Source: Capitella teleta (Eukaryota > Annelida > Polychaeta > Capitellidae). Taken from it: a stretch of 64,000 nt of DNA. The translations under genes and the position numbers were made by a program. The DNA lies in contig KB303545.1 in NCBI GenBank assembly GCA_000328365.1, forward strand, positions 134,832 to 198,831, given 5' to 3'. Positions 56,178-64,000 of the stretch are shown piece after piece; position 1 is the stretch's first letter, and every line of letters begins with the position of its first letter. The notes under the pieces were generated by a model. That model saw only the letters and a program-made list of their open reading frames with translations. It searched no databases and had not been told where the DNA came from.

Positions 56178-59100
56178 TTGGATGATCAGGAATTTGAAAT
56201 ACCAGTTTTGGATTCTGCTCCAACCCTTGAGAGCATTTTGAATGAGGTATGTTTCTTCATAACTTCAGGACAAGATACTCTGCCCAAGTTCATGTTCACC
56301 TACATCTGTGCAATGAATTTATTTGAGACTCGTTTCGTGAGCTTTTAAGGATTTGGAAATCTTTCTTGAATTTGGATATGCAAGCATATTTGATCTCCAT
56401 AATCCATCTGTTTTCGTACATAATTGGAGGGGGTTGAATTACAAGTTCTACCTCATTTGATGATATTGACGATTGCCTTTATGCCAGCCTGATGTCGATT
56501 GTGGAGTGACTGAGGAGGACTTTCTCTCCAATGAGCTCCTCCAAGGAAATGCAGAAACAGCCTCTGTCTGCAGTCAAGAAGGCCTCTTAGATGCAAGACC
56601 TCGAAAAAGGTGAGTGTTTCATTCATGCGATCCATGTGTACGTTAAACTATGTTTGTATCTCAGACCCAAGAAGAGTGTAGTTTATGAGAAACACGGCTC
56701 AATATTGCGACATGTTGTTCTCAAAGGAGTCTCAGCTCAGCTTCAATCTGCTATTGTGAGTGCTCTTCTTCATATGAAATGGTCTGCATTTCTGCATTTT
56801 TCTTCTGCCGTTTTTTCAGGACCGAGTGGATGCTGGTATGCCGACTGCTCTGGTAAGACCCTCTTAACCTGAGTTCCCTATAATGTATAGCAATGTTTTA
56901 CCTGATGATTTGGTGTGCCATAATTATGAGACCTTTTTTTTCTTTAGGCTGTGGCCTCATTCATAGCTATAGGTACTTCGCATGGTTTGGTCCTGGTCTT
57001 TGGTGAGTCACTCGCACTCACGGTCTCCTTCACCTTTTCCCTTTTAGATCCTCGTCAGGTCCTCAAATGGTGTTTGGGAAGCACTGCTGTTGGCCAACAG
57101 TATGGCGCTGTTTCCGCTCTGAGCTTCAACAAAGACTGCACTCGGCTTATCTGTGGATTCGCCAAAGGACAGGTGGGCTTTGGTTTTGTTTGCAATACAT
57201 CACTCGTAAAACACACCTTCAGATGACAATGTGGGATCTAAGCAATGGTAAATTGCTCCGTACAATAGCTGATGCACATCCACCAGGAACAGCTGTTCTG
57301 CATGTCAAGGTTAGCGAAATGTTGTCAACAGAATCATACATTTTTTGTATTTGCCTCAGTTCACTGATGATCTCACCATTGCAATGTGTAGTGATAGCGG
57401 AGGATCCGTATTTGAGTTGGAAATGAGGTAATTATATTCACATCTTTGTGCACTTTGCATCTGATTATCTTCAGACGATTGATTGGCGTTAGGACCTGTG
57501 AGTCCCGTTGCCTTTTCTCTGGCAGTCGTGGAGAGGTATGCGTGATTGAACCATTGCGAATGCATCATACAGCTCCAGATCATCCTATGAAAGATGTTGT
57601 TGTGCTTGCGATGGCATCTCTCACCAAGGTGATATAATTCGTTAGCTTTCCATGTAACTCAGATTTCTTCTTTGTAGGTTCTGATTGTTACCGTTCGACC
57701 TCAGTTGAAGGTCATTCACATTCATCCAATGAAGGTTCGTGTTATAAAGTGCCATCATATAATTAGTATTTAAGCCTTTCGACTAAAATCTGTAAAAGAT
57801 TCAAGAGGATAAAGCGTTTATGCAACACTGATAACTGAATTTGAACCACTGCTTACCAGAATGTAGAGAAAGTTTATAATGTACTTGTCTGTCATATCAT
57901 CTTGTTTACTTGTGCTTCATTTCCGTGCAGGGTGACCAGTCCACTCTTCCGTTGCTCGCTTGGCAGTTTGTAATCATCCAGGTCTCTGAGAAAGATCGCG
58001 TAGTGGACCCTGTGCTAGCATTTGCCAGAGATCAGACCATCTACTTTGCTCAGGTTGGCTTTCCTTTTTTCGATTTGATTTTAAATATTTTAATTCCGTC
58101 CAACTTCGGCAGGTGATCTGCACAGATCCTGAGAGCATCAAGGTTTCTCCTCTGCAGAAAACGGACGTGCAGTATAAGATCCTTGCTATCACCGTGAGCA
58201 TTGAAGACTCATGCATCCATGGCAAAAATGACAAAATTATGTGTTTGTTTGTTTGTTTGTTTTTTTCTGTAGTGGATGAATTCTCGCACCATGATTGCGT
58301 TGGATACTTCAGAGCGTGCGCATGTGATTGACGTTCGCTCTGAGGAGGAACTGGAGGTTAGTTGACGTGTTTCATCGCAGTTTTCAATATCATTGCTTTC
58401 TCCTTCTCAGGTGGTTGACTGTGGCAATGTACAACTTGCCTACAGCACAAGTTTCTATAAATCGTTAGCCACGGGAGGTAATGTCAGTAAAGCGTTGGTG
58501 AGTATAAGAAAAGATAAAAACTACAATCAGGAAATAAAATTTTGCTTGTAGGCCTTTGCTGGAGAGAGAGCTTGCTACCAATCATTGGTCACCTATAATG
58601 GTCAGTTGGTTCTGCTGGGTACCAAAGGAATTCACGTTATGACCCTGAGGTCATGGAGAGAGGTCAATTGGGGTCACATGTAATTGATTCATTGAGTACC
58701 CAGAGTGTTATCCCCACAGCGGTTGGATGTTTTGATGAAGCAGGAGAGATATAGAGCCGCCCTCGAGTTGGCTCAATCCTTCTACGACGGATCTGCTAAA
58801 GCACTTGTGGGCTTACCAGCAAATAGTCGAGAACGCAAGCAAGCAATTGCAGAAAAGGTTTTGCCTGCTCAACTGCAATTAAAAATTGAATATTCAACAA
58901 CCAGATATTTTTCAGATGATGGAAATACTCTCAAAGTTTGTTAATGACAGCATGAATTCTCCGAGAGCAGAGGATTTGCACCAATACTACCAGGTACATA
59001 TCTGATTTATTCAGTCAGCTGTCATTCTAATTCCCTCCTTCACAGGATATAATACCCATCTGTGTGGATGTCAGTCTGTTCTTAGACCGAACGTGAGTTT

Positions 59101-59364
59101 GTGTATTCCATACTGTAACATTATCCAACCATGAATTTCAGGGATGTTCTATTTGGTGAAATCTACGATAGATTCAGTGAGGATCCTGTGGCAAAGGCAA
59201 CCTTCCTCGAAAGTCTCGAACCGTTCATCTTGAGCGATCGTCTGACGTGCATAACGCCATCCGTCATGCAGGATTTGGTGCAGCACTTCCAAGAGGCTGG
59301 TCTCCTGCAGAATGTTGAAGCTTGCATTGTACATATGGACATTGCCAGCCTGGATATACATCAG
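56178..59364 (+). CDS. VPS8: VPS8, CORVET tethering subunit, N-terminal half
   Basis: Nineteen exons: 56178-56246, 56488-56609, 56665-56755, 56820-56852, 56948-57002, 57048-57172, 57223-57309, 57360-57427, 57475-57628, 57678-57734, 57931-58053, 58113-58193, 58273-58356, 58411-58497, 58552-58662, 58720-58857, 58916-58993, 59046-59092, 59142-59364. All are GT-AG and in phase, giving 611 residues; the smallest intron is 45 bases. The order of motifs follows animal VPS8: DDQEFEIPVLDSAPTLESIL, KGVSAQLQSAI, AIGTSHGLVLVFDPRQ, LICGFAKGQMTMWDLSNGKL, TIADAHPPGTAVLH, GVRTCESRCLFSGSRGEV, LATGGNVSKALAF, MTLRSWRERLDVL, LESLEPFILSDRL and VHMDIASLDIHQ. The first ~430 residues form the WD40-type beta-propeller, the rest begins the alpha-solenoid. 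VPS8 binds Rab5 on early endosomes as part of CORVET. The start methionine is not found, and the second half (more solenoid, RING-H2) does not follow. Confidence 0.95.
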
Positions 59365-60628
59365 GTTGGTATTGTAACCCATAGCATTATGAACTGTTCA
59401 CTAGTCAAGAGTTGTTGAAATTAGCTTAGCTTAATAGCTGTATCAGCTGTGCATACCAGGCCTATTATATGCCGACATAGAGTAAGCCAGAAATATGTGT
59501 AGTTGAGTTCGCTTATCGTCACAAAAATCATTGTGAGGCGAGAACTATGAAGGGAGACCTGATTTTCACCCGAATACAACATTCATACCACTTAGGATCA
59601 TTGTACATGTGTGCGTAAATATTTAATCTCTCGGCAAGAAATAATCTGTCCAAGTTCTTAAACAATGCTGAGCTGTCTGAACTGAAAAGTGCAAAATATC
59701 AATGCCAGGCCTGCCAGACATAGATGGAGACTAGCTGCTTATAATACACCAGAATCGATAATGACGTATCTTCCTATTGTGAATAATGCTTCATCCGCCA
59801 ATTGTAACGAAATAGAAATCAAGATATATCCGTCATAAAGTTCAGACTAGGTGTTTGAAAATTCAGAACCAGGCAAACTTTTGTTCATAGATTATTAATT
59901 TGTTCATAATTGTCTAAAATCGCAAGCGATTGTTTCCTCACAAGGATGTGAGGTGTGGTACGCGATGTTTTTTATCTGCTGCATAGCATACTCAATATGA
60001 TTTAATTCATTTCAATGCAAAGATAATGTTTCTAAAGATTTTAAATTGATCTGGTTTCCAAGTCACATAATTGACAACAAAGTTGATGTAACATGTATAC
60101 GAGATGAACACATTCCAGGAGCGATGTCATATCTGGTACACTATAAGCAGCTAGTCTCCATATCTATGCTATTGGATATTTACATTCCGCGGCTAACAGC
60201 ATTTAATCGTGTGAAATTCCATGCTCTCGATAGGCCTCGGTTTTCCCTGATATTTTATGGGGCATCCACGAGGGGTTATTTTGGTGCTTTGTAAATACCC
60301 ATAACTCTCAAGTTGAATCTTCCTTAAAATGGGTATACACCTTAGAATGCTGTACACACGCAGAACAGGTGACAAGTGAAAGCATCGGGCCAAAAGATTT
60401 ACAAAGAAAATGAAGAAACCCACAAATAAATGCTGATATTATGGAAAATCATCATATCTTCTATTACATGATTCAATTGATTGTTTCCTGCTTGGAGGAA
60501 AGAGAAGAAAAAAAAATAGAAAGAATGCCATAAAATGAATAGGAGCTAAAAAGATTACTACAATTTTCTCAAAAGGAAACAGACAGCAAAAGAGGAGAAG
60601 TCCGAATAATTGTCAATCAGCCACTTGA
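59365..60628. other. Interval where VPS8 should continue; no exon seen
   Basis: The next VPS8 exons would begin with a phrase like VVxxCxxxxLYDA. I see nothing like it before the convergent AT-hook gene begins at 60629. The small open frame at 60046-60294 has no similarity to VPS8. Confidence 0.5.
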
Positions 60629-63600
60629 TCACTTTCGGCGGTTCTTAGTGGCGGTCGTTTTTGAGATTTTACGACTAGTCTTGGCTGCTTGTTTCTTGGT
60701 GGCGACCACTTTCTTTTTCTTCTGCTGTTGTTGCTGCTGCTGTTGTTTTAGCTTCTGCTTGAGTGTTGCTGCTGCTGCTGCTTTTGTGGAAATGTTTTTT
60801 TTACCACAAGAGACTGAAGATGCTTTCGATGGTACAACAGCCACTTTCTTCTTCTTTGTTGGGATTTTTTTCTCGCTGGCATCACTCTTCTCGCTTTCTG
60901 ACTGTGGAACAGAATAAAAATATGAAACTGGACGTGAATGGTGAACGCAGAGAGGACCAACCTTACGGGGTCTCCCTCTTCCTCTCTTGGCTGGCTGCTC
61001 GGGATTTGATAGCTTTTTCTCCTGGAAAGAAAAATAAAATGGTAACTTTGAGCAAAATAAACAAGAGGCACCTACTTTTTTGGTAACGATTTTCTGTATT
61101 TCTTTCCTGGTCTTCTTCCTTGGTGGCTCCTCATGCTCCTCCTCCTCCTCCTCCTCCTCTCTCCTCTCTTTCCTCCTCCTCCATCTCATCAGCTTTCCTC
61201 TTCTCAGGAGCACTAACAACAGCAGTAGCTTCTTTGCTAAGGTTAGCCAGTCTTTCAAATAGTCCTTGTCGTGGCTGGCCAACCTTAGCCTGAGTTTCAC
61301 CATCTTGGAGATATTCGTACTTCTCTGCCAACTCCTTACTCAGTCCAGTAAGCTGTTTCTCCGTGGTGGCTAGCAGCTTGAATTTCTGCTCCATATCCTG
61401 TTCGCGCTGCCTCAATTTCTCTTCCCTGCTGCTCAACCGGTTCTCCCACTCCTTCAGCCCCTGTTCATCCTCCTCTTCCATTTCAATGTGCTTCCTTTTG
61501 CTGCCCGAATGCTCCTCTCGTCTGAGCTTGCGTTCTCTCATCTCCAGAGCGCTTTCAGCCTCTTTCAGTTGCCGTTGCAGTCTCTCCAATTTGCCTTCTT
61601 TGGCTCTCAGCTGAGCAGTTCTTTCGTCGAGTTCTTTGTCCAGTGCTCGATTCTTCTGTTCCCTCTTCATGAGAGCAGTCTCTCTCAGTGCAATATCTTT
61701 CTCCTCATGGGACGGTGTTTTAACAGGTTTGATTGGCCTTGAGACAGGGGACGGGCTGGGTTTTTTTGACAGGAGTCTCTTACTCTCAGAGCCTCCGCTC
61801 ACTCTCTTGGAGACGCTGAACTTCATGGTCTTGACATCAATGCCTACCTTGCGGTCCCCACTAGACGTTGTACCTAAGGGTCTTGCTGTTTTGGGGGTGG
61901 TCTTCATTTCAACATACTTGAGCTTAGACTCACTGGGACTTGGTTGCTCTTTAGGCTGGTTCTTTACCATTGAATCTACTGCTTTGTTAGTGGTGATCTT
62001 GATATTATCAGCACGGATGGGGCTGTCCCACTTGGTTTCCTTGTCCACTGTAGTTAAATGCTTCACCACTGGCATATCAACCGACAGCACAACTGGCTCA
62101 GGGGTTGGCTTATGTACGAGAAGAGTATCAACCGTTTTCTTGATGGGTTCATCAACTTCTTTCGTCATATCATCTTTCTCACTGTCTTCCTCATTGAAGC
62201 CGAAGTTATCTAAGATATCTTCCTTGGCAGTCGCATCGCCTATCAATTTCTTCTCAGCCAGCTTAGACATGGATTTCTCTTCAGCCGAGCCAGCCTCCTC
62301 GCTGTTGTGTTTCTCCAAGAAGCGTTTCTTCGGAGGCCTGCCTCTCTTGCGTGGAGAGATGACATCGGCGACTTTATCCTCGGATATCGACACTTCACGA
62401 CTAATCCTCTTCTTCGGAGGCATCTTCTGCTCGGCTTCAGATAACTCTGTGCCGTTGCTTTCTTCCTGGATCGGGCGGTGCTTAGGTGGACGCCCCCTCT
62501 TCCTCGGAGGCATCTTTTTTTCCTCCTCCTTCTCCTCCCCTTTCTTCTCTTCTTTCTCTGCTCGAGATTCTGGGGATGCCTTCACCCAGTCGTCACCAAA
62601 GATGATTGGTTCTTCTGAGTATCTCCTTGGGGATTTATTACGCCCGGATTTTCGCCTACTGCTGTCGTCATCTGCATCATTCCTCTGCAGAGCTTTCTTC
62701 TTGTTCTTCCCTTGATACGTAGCAACCGCACGTGGAGGGTCACTGAACGGAATCTCAGGCCCGGAGTCATCAGAGTCATACGGCAAGGGACCCAGCACTG
62801 TGCCCGTACCGATGTTCTTTGAGTCATCCAGAGTTTTGTTCTCTTCTTCTGTTTCTTCTGGAGCAGCAGGGGTCACGTCAGGTCTCTTTATCATGTATTC
62901 ATCTAGAGATTTGGCCAGCATAGCCGCATCCTCTTCCACTGGAGCCTTTTCCACCACAGCGTCTTCTATTGGAGCCTCTTCAACCACAGCGTCTTCTATT
63001 GGAGCCTCTTCAACCACATCGTCTTCTATTGGAGCCTCTTTAACTGGAGCTTCCTCCATCACAGCCTCTTCCTCCGGAACGTCTTCCACTGGAGCTGTCA
63101 CTGACTGCTCTTTAATCATAGCCTCTGCTTCTGCCGCATCCAGCTCTCCCTCCTCTGGGAGTTCTGCTTCCGGGACATCCGCAGTGGTCTCCTGCTGAAC
63201 CGTGATTGCTACATTGTCCACCTCCATGACCTCTCCATTGACCTTTGCAGGGTCTTCCAACTCCTGCACTCCCTCCTCCTGTAGTACCTCCATGGGTGTA
63301 GTCCCTTCAGTCACTTGCGCCTCCTCATTCTGTTCAATAATTGTTGCTTCCTCTGCTTCAACTTCCACCAGCGAAGTTTCCTCTTGGGTTTGTTCACTTT
63401 CCGCCACTTTGCTTGGCTTCATTGGCGAAGTCTGTTGCTGCGTCAAAGAAGCCAAACGCGCCTTATTCAGGATGCTGATCATTGCTCTGGGGCTCTCAGA
63501 GCCAACTTTCTGAGGGGACTTAGTGCTGATACCAGACACTCCCAACTGAGTTGACAGTATTGGATGTGTGATGGAAGTGGTCGGCTGGCTGCTGGCATAG

Positions 63601-64000
63601 TCTGTGGAGATGGATGGCATCGCCTGCTCTCCTCCTATCATGATGGTCGTGTAGCCATCGTCTTCCTTAGACGATCCATTCTGAACCTTCTCTTCAGTGA
63701 TGACGCTTGCAGCCTGTGTCAATATGTTGCCCTTGGCTCCTGTTGCCTCCGATGTCAGCACATATTGGATTTGGCTGACAGGCGGCTGGCTCACGTTCAG
63801 GTGCTCCGTTTCCAAGGCTACCTGCTGGCCTTCATCGGTTGTCATAACAACCTGGCCACTTTCATCCACCATGACCTGCCCTTCATTGCCAGTGACCAGC
63901 TGTCCGTCTTCACTGACCAACAGCACCTGAGAGTCTGCGTCCGCGGCCGCTAGCTCCGACTGCTGGTCCATGACGATCGTAGGCTGACCGTCAATGAACT
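60629..64000 (-). CDS. Acidic, coiled-coil AT-hook nuclear protein (5' end beyond window)
   Basis: Exons on the minus strand: from the right edge down to 61077 (last base 61076), 61021-60962 and 60901-60629; introns of 54 and 60 bases. The frame is open from 63998, so ATG 63971 (MDQQSEL) may be internal. The first ~115 residues are rich in Q, V and G (VLLVSEDGQLVTG). A long acidic region contains a 10-residue repeat of EEAPIEDAVV type (62930-63050). AT-hooks follow: RKRGRPPKHRP (about 62490), RKRGRPPKKR (about 62345) and KRGRGRPRK (exon 2). A charged coiled coil spans about 61700-61320 (REQKNRALDKELDERTAQLR and on). The tail is lysine-rich with a Q8 run. AT-hooks bind the minor groove of AT-rich DNA, so a chromatin role is likely; I do not recognise the family. 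In the GGA-rich run at about 61135-61160 the main frame ends (GGGGGGGA, stop at 61131) while another frame continues as EEEEEEEEHEEPPRKKTRKE. Confidence 0.75.

Noticed and set aside
58230-58272. (GTTT)n run as a separate repeat element
   Set aside because: It is short and forms the pyrimidine-rich end of a VPS8 intron.
61636-62715. Long open frame on the plus strand (359 residues)
   Set aside because: It is the antisense shadow of the AT-hook gene; serine/leucine-rich without domains.
62800-63953. Serine/threonine-rich plus-strand frames
   Set aside because: Antisense shadows of the acidic region of the AT-hook gene.

Overview
The window is AT-rich nuclear DNA from a metazoan. The coding genes are interrupted by very short GT-AG introns (mostly 45 to 65 bases), and the space between them is full of DNA transposons, non-LTR retrotransposons and short tRNA-like retroposons. 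The gene families (class A GPCRs, a natriuretic-peptide/guanylate-cyclase type receptor ectodomain, a fibrinogen-related secreted protein, PPM1L, VPS8) are animal families. The tiny introns argue against large-intron deuterostomes such as sea urchins and suggest a small-intron marine invertebrate, for example a sponge. That assignment is an inference and I cannot prove it from the sequence.

Layout. 1-10 kb: a LINE 3' end, a perfect 260-bp tandem duplication, the first coding exon of an ANF-receptor-type receptor (minus strand, 3.3-3.9 kb), an RTE-like LINE relic (5.4-7.2 kb), a long fold-back, a hAT-type MITE and a pentanucleotide satellite. 10-22 kb: a two-exon GPCR (minus, 12.1-13.6 kb), about 6 kb without a recognisable gene, then a Tc1 transposon that looks recent and sits inside an acidic-tailed ORF of unknown family. 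22-28 kb: a five-exon fibrinogen-domain gene (plus) and a complete four-exon PPM1L phosphatase gene (minus). 28-39 kb: mostly repeats, including a long minus-strand LINE whose reverse-transcriptase region falls in an 846-base run of N. 39-40.1 kb: an intronless class A GPCR with TATA box and poly(A) signal; a fragment of a paralogue lies 2 kb downstream. 44-49 kb: weak exons of an unrecognised gene, possibly inside a large DNA element, and a LINE tail. 50-55 kb: a transposon nest in which a Tigger/pogo copy sits inside a TTAA element, followed by a second Tigger-like MITE and a piggyBac transposase relic. 56-64 kb: nineteen exons of the N-terminal half of VPS8 (plus), converging on an acidic, coiled-coil, AT-hook nuclear protein gene (minus) that runs off the right edge.

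The host genes do not form one pathway. VPS8 acts in endosomal tethering, PPM1L is an ER-membrane phosphatase, the receptors and the fibrinogen protein are surface or secreted proteins, and the AT-hook protein is nuclear. The strongest observations are the nested and target-site-resolved transposons, the apparent Tc1 interruption of an otherwise continuous acidic ORF, the absence of the C-terminal half of VPS8, and the paralogous GPCR fragment.
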